Assembly (NCBI RefSeq): GCF_000001735.4
Contig: NC_003076.8
Span: 22,013,835 to 22,077,834 of the forward strand
Direction: 5' to 3'
Length of the DNA stretch: 64,000 nt
Source: Arabidopsis thaliana
Lineage: Eukaryota > Streptophyta > Magnoliopsida > Brassicales > Brassicaceae
The first letter of the stretch is position 1. Each line of letters begins with the position of its first letter. The notes beneath the pieces are model-generated. The model made no database searches. It had not been told where the DNA came from and saw nothing but the letters and a program-made list of their open reading frames with translations. Of the stretch, positions 40,436-56,300 are shown in pieces. The translations under genes and the position numbers were made by a program.

Positions 40436-41508
40436 TTACAAACGAGTCCCTCCATTTACCATTTCATTGTATTTAGCCAAAGATTCTAATCTTTGCAATC
40501 TCATCTCTTCGTTAAACTTCTTTATAAACGCTTCAACGCGCCGATTCAACTCCTCCTGTCCCGGCGACGGCTCGCGTTTCAACACCGTCTTCTCCTCCGT
40601 GGGGGTATTTATGTCCTTTAAATTCTCGGACTTGGTCATCTTCTCCTTATTTTCTGGTGAGCTTTGCACGTGAGCTCTTTCTTGCCACGTGTCGGATTTA
40701 GTCAAGTGCTTAGTTAACGGCGTTGAACGTCCTTCCGTTATCTTCTTCCACGTCGTCTCCAGCGTGTCTTGTCTCCTCGGTGGCTTCGTCACTCCCAACG
40801 CCGTCTTTTTATTTCCACCTGTATAAACAGTGACAACTCCTCCGTCATTTTACGATTTTGCCCTTCTCAGAAAATTCGAATTTCGAGCAAAAAAAACTAA
40901 ATTATTTTACCTTCTGAATTAGATTTAAGAGATTTTTGCTGATTAAATCGCGGCGGTTTTCTCGTACTGTGCTTCAGAATCGAAATCTCCGGCGAATCAT
41001 TCTTCAATTTTGGCTTCTCCGTCTCCGGTTCCGGCGAATCGCTACTCTCTTTCGACTTCTCCGCCTCCTGAACTTCTGGAAACTTCCGGATAGCCTCCAC
41101 CGTTGGATTAATCGACACGTCATCGATTTTCTCAACAAATCCGGTATAATCAGAAACCACATGAACCACGTTTAAATAACCGGAATCGATATCAGAAGGT
41201 AAATGAACCGGTACCGGTATCGGTATTGGAGTCACTACTTCCGAGATCTCAGAGTCATCGACGGAGGACGATTTATGAGTGAGTTTAGAAGTAGCGATGA
41301 TGCAGACGATGATAGAGTTGATGACTAAGTAAAGATACGGTGGTTTTAAGAGGAAGACGGTGTTATCGTAAATAATCGGAAAGCAAGAGACTACGAAATG
41401 GGAAACGGAAGGGACCGTGAGAATCATCGCCGTGGCAATAGATGAAACGCCGGCGATTACGACGGTGGCCGTCGTTTTGAAGGAAGAGGTAGGGAGAAGA
41501 AGAGGCAT
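40436..41508 (-). CDS. DUF4408 / DUF761 membrane-anchored protein
   Basis: Exons 40911-41508 and 40436-40818; 981 nt, 326 residues. The first 75 residues have two hydrophobic segments; the second ends in PPYLYLVINSIIVCIIATSK, the signature of the plant DUF4408 domain. The middle is Pro/Glu/Ser/Lys-rich and looks disordered. The C-terminal 35 residues (ELNRRVEAFIKKFNEEMRLQ, then RLESLAKYNEMV) are the DUF761 motif. Proteins with this DUF4408-linker-DUF761 layout form a plant-specific family; some members have been tied to cytoskeleton or stress responses, but I cannot assign a role here. The predicted location is a membrane with a long cytosolic tail. Confidence 0.85.
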
Positions 41509-43427
41509 TGAGAATTGAATTGAATGATGTAATTTGTTTTTGCTTTGGGAATTTCAAATTTTGTTAGTTCGGTGGTTCTTATCTACGAAAATAAACTAAA
41601 GAAGCTTTGAGATGTGTGGATTTATATAGATACGGTGAAATTTATAAATTCTTAAAAATGTGGTCCGTGTTTGTGTGGGCTTTTTACAGAATCATAAGTG
41701 GGCCTTATTTATTGAGGGTATGGTTATGGAGGCTTATCTGAGTGACACGTGTCAGTTTTGGGTTTTGACGTTTTAAGTTATAAACTTATAATATAAGCTT
41801 GCCTAACATTTGCAACAAGATTTTGACAATAGAAGTACAATATTTTATGCATTGTGTGTGATTAGAGAATTTGAGATTCGAGAATCTGCCACCTACGTAC
41901 CAAGTCGTACCGTTGATTTTTGTTTTTTCACTTGGCAACAAAAAATTTAGTCGATTGTGTCTTCATTTTATTTATTTTTTTGGGGAGAAATTTCGAGTCT
42001 TCATTAGTTCATTTTATGTATGTTAGTGTTAATTTGAGTTTAGCCGATCTAGAAGATATTTGTAAATGGAAATATTCTTTTTTGGTTTTGTTATTGTAAA
42101 ATTATATAATTGTAAAAAAGTTATGGTTGCTAGCAAAAAAAAACAAAGTAGTTACTGTTGAGCTAGGATTTTTAGGTAATGTAGGCCATTTTTCATTGAC
42201 ATTGTAAAATTAATAGTTGAAAGTCATAGTGAGAATGCGAATTATGATGCATGTGAATACTGTTTTAGATAAGGACATGCAGATTGTAACATAAAATAAT
42301 TGAGATAGATGCATACGTATATATCATTCTCAATGCTAAACGTTCAATTTTGTTTTCATATTAGTGCTTATATTAATAGTAGATTTGATTTGACAATTCA
42401 AACTCACGAAAGATATATATCGCATTACGGGTCAACAAGCACAACAAAATTCTACCGACCATTTTGGATTTTTGTACTTGATACTGATTGATCTTCTTAT
42501 GCATCATAAATATTGGCTATATCCTCTACATAGTATAATAGAACTTAAACTTTAAACTTCTGCCCTAAGGTCGGTACAAGTCCGACATGGTATTTTTGTT
42601 ATAATAACCAAATGAGTAATGCTAAAGTCCAACGTGGTGTTTTAGTTTATGTTTGCATTAGATCAAGGACGATGTACGTGTAAGAGAAAACCAAAAAAAA
42701 TGCAAGAAAATAATATAATTAAATACAATGTAGTGCACAACTTCATTTGTTGTGCTTTGTGATCAAGCGAGGATTTGTAGAAATGGTATTTACAGATTTA
42801 CGTTGTCATCATTGATTACAGTTTTGCATTTTGTAGCTAATAAAACATCTTGTAACGAAAAAGGTAAACAAAGGTTGGCTAGTGGGAGGTACACAAGCTT
42901 GTGGTGAAGAAGGAGGATGAGCTTTAAGCCATTTGACCGAAAGCCCGACAATGCCAAACTCAAAACTTTATAACGCTAAAACAGCCGCCCATAACAAGAA
43001 ACAAGTTCAATATCAACACGTCGCCTTTATTGATCTTACCAATAAAGGTCGATTAATTTGTTTTCTTTCAAAGGCTTTTCGGAACCGTTTCTTTGTTTTG
43101 CTTAGTTCCAAAAAATTGGTATGTCACAAACTTCGTACCAAAGCAAATAAAAGCAGTAAGTGGAAGAGAACAATCCACGTTTTGTGGCGGTCTCACCGAT
43201 AAATCTTTTTTTTTTTTCCTTTCTTAGCAAGAATTACATCTATTAATTTTTCGACAATCGAGTAAAATCATAAATCAAAGCTCGGCTACAACACAGTTCC
43301 AAAGAAAAGAAAATATATGTTTAACAGAGAAAAACTGTCCAGAGATGATTGTATATATATTCTTTTGGTTCTTCAAATTTAGAACAAAGATGTAAAGGCA
43401 AATTCAGAAAAAGTCTCTCTCTCTTGA
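41509..43427. other. Intergenic, DUF761 promoter to AGD5 3' flank
   Basis: 1.9 kb. The left end is the promoter of the minus-strand DUF761 gene. A frame of 89 codons at 42933-43202 lacks recognisable features. A small perfect 9-bp hairpin (CCTTTATTG at 43024-43032, CAATAAAGG at 43040-43048) lies inside it. The right end is the AGD5 3' UTR. Confidence 0.5.
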
Positions 43428-47232
<3,805 letters not shown>

Positions 47233-48970
47233 GGCGGATAGATAAAATCAAAAGAAGGAGAATCGGAGAAAGAGGAAGAAGAAGAGCTGAAGAAAAATGA
47301 TCTACGGAGACGACGAGGTCAAAATAGTCTTTTCCGCCTTCAGCGCTCTTCAATATCTCTCTCTTCTTCTTCCTCTCCGAAAATTAAAAATCCTTTTTTC
47401 TTTGCCCTTTGAGAACGAGCGACCAAGAGAGAGAGATGGGTCAATACTTTTTGGACCGTTCAGATTATGGTACTGGTTTATTAATCCGGTTTTAGATTTC
47501 ATTTTCAAAATTGAATATGGTTCGGTTTAATTTCATTTCGGTTTAAATTTTCAAAAATAATTCGGTCACTCGTGATTGCAGCACCTGAAAATTTTCAAAG
47601 AAATCTACACATGAATATTTGTGAAAGTGTAATCATATAAAATTGGTTAATTTGTGACTAAGTGGGTTTTGATTTATCAAAAATAAGGTCGGTTTATTTG
47701 GCGGTTTAAGTGGTTTTTTTGATTGGTCATATATAAGCATTAGAGTGTTGCGGGTGGAAAATAAATCACATGGCCATCTCATCACCTGTTATGTCTGTAT
47801 CCACTTTGGAGTGGTTGTTGTATTGATTCCAATTTCTTTGTTTATTTATGTGATGTTTATGGGACATATTTTATTTGCTAAGATTTTTATTTGATGTGAC
47901 GATGAGTCAACGAATGTTCCAACCAACACAAATTTCAATTTAAACCCAAAAAAATAATTATATTATTATCTCTTAGATTCCTAATTTTTCAAACTGATAT
48001 TTGTTTGTCAATACGAACTATAATCCTAACATTCGACAAACTCTAATTTAATAGGTATACATTAGGAACTATAATACATTGTGTGTGAATAAACCTAAAA
48101 AAGTTTTGTAGTCTAATGAGAAGTGGTCTCTCGCTGGCTCTAAACCTCATAATCGGTTTGGTCTAAGTAGCACCTTTACTTATCTGTATGTGGAATATCA
48201 TCGGGAGTTATCACAAATATAATCCCAAAGCCTTTTGAAATTTCTAACTTCTCTAACTTCATCCACATATATATACTTTCCAATTTTGAAAATATATAGA
48301 TCCACTTAGTATATTTCCATTTTAAGTCGCCATTAGAAGAGAGTTATGCTACCAACTTTGGCAATTAATATGCTTTTTAGGGGATGTGACGTCGCGATTA
48401 TGATGGGATGAGCTTGGAAATATATGATCATCATAGCCATCTCTCTTTGTTATCAGTGCGAGGACCAACTTTTCAGGAGGATATTTGCACATCTAGAAGG
48501 AAGATTTTTCTCATATAGTAAATAGACGACTGCTTATTTTTGCTTCTCGAATTACTCTCCATAGCCTCTCTTCAAGTATTCTCAGATCTCAAACCCTCTG
48601 ACACGTATAGAGACTTCCCCACATTTTGCAAACTTTAATTTCTTCTTAATCAGACTTAGCTTCAAGCTTTATCTCAATCATGTACATCTCACATTGTTTT
48701 TCTAAAATTTGAGGATATTGATTCTGGAGTATGTATTGTTATGTAAATAAGTATTTATAATTAAATCAAGTATATGGAAAATATATTCGAAGAAACAAAC
48801 TTCATATAATAAGGTTTGAACGTGGTTAATTAAAATGATATCCAATTAAGATTGTATCGGATCTTGGTGGTTATTTATGTGAACATCTCAACAACTAGGG
48901 TTTTGTTTTGTTTACTCTTTCTTATTTGATTCTCTTGCAGCCTCGCTTTCCCCTAAAACACTTCTTATCA
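47233..48970. other. Divergent promoter region, AGD5 and DUF295
   Basis: 1.7 kb between oppositely oriented genes. Purine-rich AGD5 leader sequence lies at the left. A splice acceptor (CTCTTGCAG) at about 48941 precedes the DUF295 start, implying a 5'-UTR intron in that gene. The block 48810-48905 (AATTAAAATGATATCCAATTAAGATTG) resembles the upstream region of the next DUF295 gene. An open frame at 47297-47530 has no recognisable protein. Confidence 0.5.
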
Positions 48971-50080
48971 ATGGCGCTGCTTCTCAACCAACCCTTGAAG
49001 CTACTATGCTTTCGGAGGAAACCTGTGTTGGTGAGATCATCTCCTCTTCTCTCTAATGATGGCTTATCATCTTCTTTGCTGCAAACTCCTCCTTGTTTCG
49101 TCGTCAGCGCTAAACGTTGTGGAAGACTTGCGAAAGAGGGAAAACTCGTGATTTTGAATCCTTATGAAGATGAATGCACTTCTTTGGATAAGAAGGTGCC
49201 TATGGCGTTGTTGTATGATAATGAACTTGTAACCATCGGTTCATCCCATGGCTGGATAGCTACTTTGAGTCAGGACGACGGACTACTGCGTCTCCAAGAC
49301 GATCTAAACCCGGTTGCATCGGATACTAACCCGAAACGCATTCCCCTGCCTCCTCTTGTAACTCTCCCTCATTGCCAAACTCAAATCGTTACCAATGTGT
49401 CATTGTCCGCATCTTCTCCTGAGGATGAAGACTGTGTTGTGGCTGTCAAGTTTTTGGGACCTCAGCTCAGCTTTTGCAGACCGGCTCAAAGTAACTCCGA
49501 GTGGATCAACATCAGAATCGAAAACCCTTGTTTCTACTTATCTCGTGTCATGTACTCCAAGAAAGATAACATGTTTTGCATTCCCGGATCTGGAGGACAC
49601 CTCATTGGAACATGGGATCTCCGCACACACAAGCATAATTTGCAGAGCTTGCAGTTTCAAAACCTTCCCAAGCTGACAAAGACCAAACAGAAGCTACTGG
49701 ATTCATGTTGCAAGAGCGAGCACTTGGTTGAGTCACCAGCTGGTGAAACTTTCTTGGTTAAGTGGTACAAGAAGTCTTCAAGCAAGATCATCAAGGGTAT
49801 TGCGCAAATGAAAACACAAGCTTTAATGGTGTTCAAGCTTGACGAACAAGGAAACGCGGTTTACACTCAAGATATTGGAGATCTCTGCATTTTTCTTTCA
49901 AAGTCTGAACCTTTTTGTGTCCTTGCTAGCTCTTTTCCCGGACTGTGCCCTAACAATGTCATACTCTTTGACTGTGACGAAGGCGGCTTTTTCGATCTGG
50001 ATGATTCCACCATCATTACTGATGTGATGCCTACATCATTCAAAAGCAATTACCTTATGCCACCCCAAAAACTAGATTAG
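48971..50080 (+). CDS. DUF295-family protein, copy 1
   Basis: Single coding exon, 369 residues from the ATG at 48971 (MALLLNQPLKLLCFRRKPVL). The open frame extends to 48908 but crosses a likely splice acceptor, so I choose the ATG that aligns with the start of copy 2. The basic, hydroxylated N terminus suggests an organelle targeting peptide. The DUF295 beta-propeller-like domain shows SSHGWIATL, NPKRIPLPPL, CVVAVKFLGPQLSFCRP, FLVKWYKK, VFKLDE and DIGDLCIFLSKSEPFCV. Brassicaceae have large recently expanded organelle-targeted DUF295 groups without F-box; function is unknown. It has about 65-70 percent identity by eye with copy 2, 1.1 kb downstream in the same direction. Confidence 0.85.
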   Translation: MALLLNQPLKLLCFRRKPVLVRSSPLLSNDGLSSSLLQTPPCFVVSAKRCGRLAKEGKLVILNPYEDECTSLDKKVPMALLYDNELVTIGSSHGWIATLSQDDGLLRLQDDLNPVASDTNPKRIPLPPLVTLPHCQTQIVTNVSLSASSPEDEDCVVAVKFLGPQLSFCRPAQSNSEWINIRIENPCFYLSRVMYSKKDNMFCIPGSGGHLIGTWDLRTHKHNLQSLQFQNLPKLTKTKQKLLDSCCKSEHLVESPAGETFLVKWYKKSSSKIIKGIAQMKTQALMVFKLDEQGNAVYTQDIGDLCIFLSKSEPFCVLASSFPGLCPNNVILFDCDEGGFFDLDDSTIITDVMPTSFKSNYLMPPQKLD

Positions 50081-51158
50081 TACCGTAGTTTGGAACTGAG
50101 TCTTTTCTTTTCTTCTCCTATATTATTACCATGGTCATCATTGGTAATGGTCACTAGTTTTATCTTGGAACGGAACCCTTTGTTTAGTTCCATCCTAAAT
50201 CTCTATTTGCTTAGTTACATCATGAGTCTGCTTTTGGTTTTCAACAGGTTCTTTTCTACTACCTTTGTGTGTCTCTCTATAGCATATCTAGTAACCACTC
50301 AACATCCTTCACAAGCATCATTCTTTCAGGAAATATCAGAAAATCCCCATTATTTTGATGTCTCTGTTTCATCATGTCCCTCACATAACAATGGCACATG
50401 CATTGTAAAAAATAATCCAGAGCATAACAAAAAAAGAAAAACTGAGAAAAACAAAAATTTAAATACTTTTTTCTTCCTTTTGATAAACGAAGAGAAAAAT
50501 TTACCTACCGGCCCAAATCAATCGGAAAGAGAATTTTAAAGGTAATCAGACCCATAATACCCTCACACAGCAGTTAATTGATACACATAATAACACATGG
50601 ACGTGATTCACTACCCATGGAGGTGATTCACTACAAAATCAGAGATCATCAAAGAGAAATTAAGAACGAATCACTCGGGAAAAAAATATCAAATTGGTTT
50701 GTGTTTTAGTTTCTCTCTAAGTTTGGAGATTTTCTATAATGTTTTTTATTTTTATTATTAACGAGTCATTTGAAAGAGTGTTGGATTCCTCAAAGTCGTT
50801 GCTTTGGTCGTTAATATCGCAACACTCATTATTTGTTGTGAGTTTTAGTTAGCTACTTTAATATTGCAACATTTTTTTGGAAATGAAATCATGGGGGAAA
50901 AGAACAATTACTGAAGGGTTTGATCGTAATTAAAATGAAATCTAATTAAGATTGCGTTGGATCTTTATTTATAGAGATAGTGTTGAATCAAATCATGTCA
51001 AATCACAACTTTAAACAGAACCAAAGCAAATCGAGAAAATTTCGGTTCTACTGACCGCATAAACTTATTTATTCTTCAACTAGGGTTTGTATAATACTTT
51101 CTTAATCTAATCTAAATCTCTTGCAGCCTTTGCATTTCGGTAACAACATCTCTTACGC
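50081..51158. other. Intergenic between the DUF295 copies
   Basis: 1.1 kb. The left part is the 3' flank of copy 1; a 149-codon open frame at 50090-50539 lacks conserved features and I treat it as chance. At 50920-50990, TAATTAAAATGAAATCTAATTAAGATTG followed by a GTTGGATCT block mirrors the upstream of copy 1. An acceptor CTCTTGCAG at about 51126 again precedes the coding start, so the intron-containing leader was duplicated with the gene. Confidence 0.55.
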
Positions 51159-52229
51159 ATGTCTCTGCTTCTAAACCAACCTTTGAAGCTACTATGCTTT
51201 CGGAGGAAACCTGTACTGGTAAGATCCTCTCTGATGCAAACCCCTCCTTGTTCAATCGTCGGCGTTCAACCTTGTGGAGCTGATCATCTCGGGAGACTCG
51301 ATGTTATGATGATGTCTCGACGCACTTGCTTGGAAAAGAAGGTGCCTCTAGAGTTGGTGCACAGTGATCCCATGGTAACGATCGGGTCATCCCATGGTTG
51401 GGTAGCTACTTTGAAGGACGACGGTATATTGCGTCTCCAAGATGATTTTAACCCGGCTGCATCGGATACGAACCCTAAACGCATTCCCTTGCCTCCTCTT
51501 GTAACTCTGCCCCATTGCCAAACTCAAATCGTCACCAATGTGTCAATGTCTTCATCTTCTCCCGAGGATGAGGACTGTGTCGTGGCTGTCAAGTTCTTAG
51601 GACCTCAGCTCAGCTTTTGCAGACCAGCTCAACGTAAACCCGAGTGGATCAACGTCAGAATCGCAAACCCCTGTTTCTACTCCTCCAGTGTCATGTATTC
51701 GGAGAAAGATGACATGTTTCGCATTCCCGGATCTGGAGGCCATCTCATTGGATCATGGGATCTCGGTACACACATGCACACACCCAAGATTCAGAAGCTG
51801 CGATTTAAAAAGTTTCCCAATCTTGCAAAGACCACACGGAAGCTTCTGGATTCTTGCTGTACAAGCGAGCACTTGGTGGAATCACGATCCACTGGTGGTG
51901 AAATGTTCTTGGTTAAGTGGTACAAGAGAACCGCTGAGATCGTCAATGGTGTTGCGAAAATGGGAACCGAAGCTTTGATGGTGTTCAAGCTTGACGAACA
52001 AGGAAACGCGGTTTACACCCAAGACATTGGAGATCTCTGCATGTACCTCTCAAAATCTGAACCATTTTGTGTCCCTGCTAGTTCCTTTCCAGGTCTCCCC
52101 TCTAACCAGGTTATAATCTATGATTTCGACGAAGCAGGATTTTTCTTTCTGGATAATTTACGCTTCATTGGTGGTAATTCTACATTTAAGGCTCCTTTCC
52201 ATATTCCACCTCCAAATATGAACAACTAG
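51159..52229 (+). CDS. DUF295-family protein, copy 2
   Basis: Single coding exon, 356 residues, start MSLLLNQPLKLLCFRRKPVL. It has the same domain blocks as copy 1: SSHGWVATL, NPKRIPLPPL, CVVAVKFLGPQLSFCRP, SGGHLIGSWDLG, FLVKWYKR, VFKLDE, DIGDLCMYLSKSEPFCV. The N-terminal targeting region has a shorter linker than copy 1, while the central block is nearly identical, consistent with recent tandem duplication or gene conversion. The C-terminal 25 residues differ fully. Organelle localisation is inferred from the family and the basic leader; no molecular role is known. Confidence 0.85.
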   Translation: MSLLLNQPLKLLCFRRKPVLVRSSLMQTPPCSIVGVQPCGADHLGRLDVMMMSRRTCLEKKVPLELVHSDPMVTIGSSHGWVATLKDDGILRLQDDFNPAASDTNPKRIPLPPLVTLPHCQTQIVTNVSMSSSSPEDEDCVVAVKFLGPQLSFCRPAQRKPEWINVRIANPCFYSSSVMYSEKDDMFRIPGSGGHLIGSWDLGTHMHTPKIQKLRFKKFPNLAKTTRKLLDSCCTSEHLVESRSTGGEMFLVKWYKRTAEIVNGVAKMGTEALMVFKLDEQGNAVYTQDIGDLCMYLSKSEPFCVPASSFPGLPSNQVIIYDFDEAGFFFLDNLRFIGGNSTFKAPFHIPPPNMNN

Positions 52230-52996
52230 CACTTTACATAGTTTGGAATATTCTTTCCTGTTTCAATTATTCAAAGATCAGATTAATATGTTTTTTTTTA
52301 ATAATAAATTATTTGTGAGATTGATATGCATATCTCATCAGTACTCTTTCATGCACTTGTGTTTAAGCAGCAATCATTCATATGTGTGTGCCTTTCAAAA
52401 TCGTTTTGTTGCTTTCGAGTAAGTTACTTGAGATCAGGGGATATGAACTGTATTATTTCACAATGTTATATTTTTGGTTTGAATCCTCCACCAATTGTTT
52501 TTGTTATTTTTGAGTGTTTTAACTTTGTATTTTGAGTGACTCAACCCTTAGCTTGGGAGACTCTCTGACTGCTTCAGTCATTTTTAAATGAGTAGATAAA
52601 TTTCAGATTATACAAAGCCAACTGGTACATGTATCACACAAAACTATTATTTTGGAAGACAAAATGAGTAAAATCAACATGGTTAGAGAAATAACCATAT
52701 TTTTTTAAAATTTATATATTCAAACACTCGTGCAAATATAAGATATTTAAATTTTGATTGAACTATAACTTAAATTGGTGTATTTTGACACGTACGTGAA
52801 ATAGCACTTTAGAGAAGAGAAAGACTAAAACTCTGTGGTTTCAATTAATTTGTTTTTGCCTTTGGAGATTTCATACCTTAAATTAGTGAAACACAATAAT
52901 TAATAGTTTACTCAATAAATAGCATAAATCTAACAAAAAAGAGATAAGACATAACTTCTAACTCTCAGCAAATTAAGTTTTACAAAACAAATTGTA
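52230..52996. other. Intergenic with first copy of a shared upstream module
   Basis: 767 bp. 52589-52708 holds the first copy of a module (AGTAGATAAATTTCAGATTA, TACAAAGCCAACTGGTAC, TTTTGGAAGACAAAATG, CATGGTTAGA(G/A)AAA, AACCATAT) that recurs upstream of the next two EAR-protein genes. Closer to the start, TTTGGAGATTTCATACCTTA and CACTCTCAATAAAT-like leader words are also shared by all three. Confidence 0.75.
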
Positions 52997-53731
52997 ATGG
53001 AGAACCAATCTATGTCTTCATCAAGCTCCTCCACACACAAACATGATCAAAAACTCAAAAGTTCCGTTGTGGCCATGGAGGTCCTGGAGGAGAAGGAGAC
53101 AGTGAACAATCCGCCCCAGTATTATAATAAGATCTACATCTGTTACTTGTGCAAGAGAGCGTTCCCAACCCCTCATGCCCTTGGCGGTCACGGAACCACC
53201 CACAAGGAGGACCGAGAATTGGAGAGGCAACAGATCGAGTCAAGGCTTTCTAACAAAGACAAGTCTAACTTGCTCTTTGGTGGGTCTTCACAAGATGTTT
53301 TATCAAATGATAATCACCTTGGACTCTCTCTTGGTCCATTGAAGTCCATAGAAGGTAGCAGCAGCAGCAACAACGTTAACCCATTGCTTAATGTTGGAGT
53401 CCCTAGAGGAACCACAGATATGAACATGAACAACTATAGCTCACATGCTTTATCAACTGATGATATTAATCTTGATCTTACTCTTGGTCCATCTAAGTCC
53501 ATAGGAGATAGCAACAATATCATTAATAACAACACTAACTCATCCTTCGATGGGAATCTGATCATTCCCGTTCGTCCTCGTGTGTCTAGATACCATTTTG
53601 TTGCTGGGAACCCCCTTGATTCAATCTCTAGAAACATTCCTCCTTCTATTACTTTTCCTCATCTAAACATCAATCTTTCTCATGATTCGTTTTCTTTACA
53701 AGAGAATGGTTCGGGCTCTAGTCACTCATAA
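52997..53731 (+). CDS. Small C2H2 zinc-finger EAR protein, C-terminally truncated (copy A)
   Basis: Single exon, 244 residues, start MENQSMSSSSSSTHK. One C2H2 finger: C49, C52, H65, H69, with HALGGH in place of the plant QALGGH core. Two EAR-type repression motifs: LGLSLGP near 108-114 and LDLTLGP near 159-165. The rest is Ser/Asn-rich. It is a putative nuclear repressor. The frame ends at TAA 53729-53731, where copy C reads AAA and continues through a basic tail; downstream DNA still resembles the tail code but has two single-base insertions, so the basic KKKRSR end is lost. It is the first of three tandem paralogues in one orientation. Whether the truncated protein works is unknown. Confidence 0.8.
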   Translation: MENQSMSSSSSSTHKHDQKLKSSVVAMEVLEEKETVNNPPQYYNKIYICYLCKRAFPTPHALGGHGTTHKEDRELERQQIESRLSNKDKSNLLFGGSSQDVLSNDNHLGLSLGPLKSIEGSSSSNNVNPLLNVGVPRGTTDMNMNNYSSHALSTDDINLDLTLGPSKSIGDSNNIINNNTNSSFDGNLIIPVRPRVSRYHFVAGNPLDSISRNIPPSITFPHLNINLSHDSFSLQENGSGSSHS

Positions 53732-55590
53732 AGTCTCATCTCAAATGGGAAAGAACAAAGTCATGGGTGCCTGAAGATGATGATAAACATCAGCTAGAAG
53801 AATATTGGGGTCGTGATTATTATCAATGTATCTTTGTTTTTTGTTTTTTTTCAGTTTTCTATGCATTATTTAGTATTTCGCTTTCAGTTTAGAGGTATCT
53901 TATAGCTATTGAAGTTTTTGTTCTCATTTTTTTCATTCAATTGTTTTTTTTTTTCTCTTTTTGTTTCCTTCTTGTCTTATAAATGTTCTCTTTTCCTATT
54001 TGTCAATCTTTGATTACTTCATGAAGCCTTTTATTTTTCAATGCCTAAATCTCATGATTTTTGTAAAGATTTCTGCAAGTTTCTGGTCTAATTATTTGTA
54101 AGCGAATTTGATCTTTCATAATTTAAAGAGATTCTGAGTTTTGCTTGAAATCCTTTGTTAACGAGACATTATATCTATTCAACTTATAATATATTAGTCT
54201 TTCCGATCTTATTATTAGTGTTGTAATCTCCCAAATTTGTTTAACACATGTCATCATCTTTCAGGATTTTTTAACCAAAAAGATAATTATCTTTTTTATA
54301 TATATCAATGTTAATGAATATCGTCTAGTTATTGAACCTATATACATAATATGTAATTTAAGAAACCATATTTAGAAAAATGGAATATAATCTAGAGTCT
54401 TGTATAATAAAAGGTTGTCCTACTCACAACTTACAGTTTCCAGTTTGTGATAAGAGAAGGTTTTGTTTAAAAAAAAAGAAGAGAAGGTTAACATACTTAG
54501 AAAAATTGGGTAACAAAAGATTTGCAAAACTGGAATTTTAAATATTTCGGAAAGTATCTGAGTGATGCAGAATTGAAAATTTCGGGTTCTCTATCCTTGC
54601 AACGACTATCGTCTGTATCTAGAAATGAATGGATTTCACTTCATGGCCTAGGGTTACATTTCCCAGCGTTATTTTGATTTGGGTTTGTGAGATGTCTCAT
54701 ATAAAATATGATGGAACATTAATTATTAAAAAATTGTTTTGTGCAAATAAAACTTTAAAGTCGTTTTTACAATGGATAAATACCTAGCTAGTAAACCGTA
54801 TTATGTGTGGTGAACTGGTGATAAGTCATTCGTTATGGATAAATAATGTATGTTGAAAATATATTTGTCCAATAGTTTCATAGACTAATTAAAGAAAAAT
54901 GTGGCGTTATAGACTTATAGTCAACTATTCATGTTATATCATCTAAATATATATGACTGAAAATGCATTTTTAAGAATATCAAAACTGGTATTCTGTAAA
55001 GTTCATGCACCATCAGTATTTAAAATTGTATTCATTTTGGGTATTTCCTAGTAATTAGTAAGTATATCGAAAGTAAATAAAAAGGAAAATAAACAAAAGA
55101 AAACATAGAAAGTAAGAAACTGAAAACAACATAATTAAGGAAACAAAACACAATTTCTATCTATCATTAAGTCAGGATAAGAAAAAACAAGAATAAGTAG
55201 TAAAGCTGACTAAGACATAGCTGGAGTTTGTATGTACAATGACTCAAAATTTAACATTCTATATACAATGGTGTGTTTCCCTTTCTTTGTATTTGCAATT
55301 ATCATATATATATATATTAGAGAAAATAAGTGAAAAATAACATCATTCCATATAATAGAAAATATAATCTTGTATTACTTAGCTTATTAATACATTTTTT
55401 TACATATCAATTAATATTTTTTACATATTAATTGCTATATGAAATAACATGAAGTTACCAGTTTGCAACGGTCGATATAACGAACTGAAGCGTAACATTT
55501 TTAAAAAAATTGAAATGAGTTAGTGTTTTTTTTAATTTACTTTTACACATAATGACGTATACTATAACAATTATAGATATATTTTAGCTA
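53732..55590. other. Intergenic, copy A to copy B
   Basis: 1.9 kb. 53732-53790 is decayed coding sequence of the lost copy A tail. 54185-54300 (TTGTAATCTC..., CATCTTTCAGGAT, AAAAAGATA) resembles 59205-59410 downstream of copy C, so the duplicated unit included 3' flank. The rest is AT-rich with no gene seen. Confidence 0.55.
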
Positions 55591-56120
55591 AGTAGATAAA
55601 TTTTAGATTATACAAAGCCAGTTGGTATGCACACAAAATTATTATTTTGGAAGACAAAATGTATAAGATCACCATGGTTAGAAAAACAACCATATTTTCT
55701 ATCTTTCATTGGAGTTATATATAACACATCATGTAAACAAAATCTAGTCAAATTTGAAATATATTAATTAAATTGGTGTATTTTTAACATATGAAGTATC
55801 ATTTTAGAAAACAGAAAGAACAAAGTCAAGATAACTAGAGACACACGTACTTGAAATCATGAGTAAATAAATATTAGATTATACAAAGCCAGTTGGTACA
55901 TAATGCACACCAAATTTTAATTTGGAAGACAATGTATAAATCAACATGGTTAGAAAAACAACCATAACTTTTAAAACTATGGATAATTATTCATAGTAGT
56001 TATATAACACATAACTTCATATAAACAAAATCTAGTCAAATTTGAAATATATTAATTAAATTGGTGTATATTTAAGAAAGAAAAAAAAAAGTCAAGATTG
56101 TTAAGAGGCACAACTATTTC
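55591..56120 (+). repeat. Tandemly duplicated upstream module, two copies of about 260 bp
   Basis: 55591-55850 and 55860-56120 share the same ordered blocks: AAATTTTAGATTATACAAAG/AAATATTAGATTATACAAAG, CCAGTTGGTA, GCACAC, TTTGGAAGACAA, ATGGTTAGAAAAACAACCAT, then AAACAAAATCTAGTCAAATT, TGAAATATATTAATTAAATT and GGTGTAT. The same blocks appear once upstream of copy A (52589-52708) and in part upstream of copy C (57652-57712). This is a promoter-proximal duplication specific to copy B. Confidence 0.85.
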
Positions 56121-56300
56121 TTTTAAACAAAAAACAATGAATTCAAAGTAGATTTACTGTTACAATTAATGCTATTTGCTCTTGGAGATTTTATACCTTA
56201 GCGAGTGCAACACAGTAATTAAATCTCTCAATATATACCATACGTCTCCGGAGAGAAGAAATCACTCACTTCTAATTCTCATCAAAGTTTTACAAAAAAA

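Noticed and set aside
43024..43048. 9-bp hairpin CCTTTATTG/CAATAAAGG as a possible small-RNA precursor
   Set aside because: Stem is too short for a microRNA precursor and the flanks do not pair.
50090..50539. 149-codon frame after DUF295 copy 1
   Set aside because: AT-rich 3' flank, no counterpart after copy 2, no recognisable domain.
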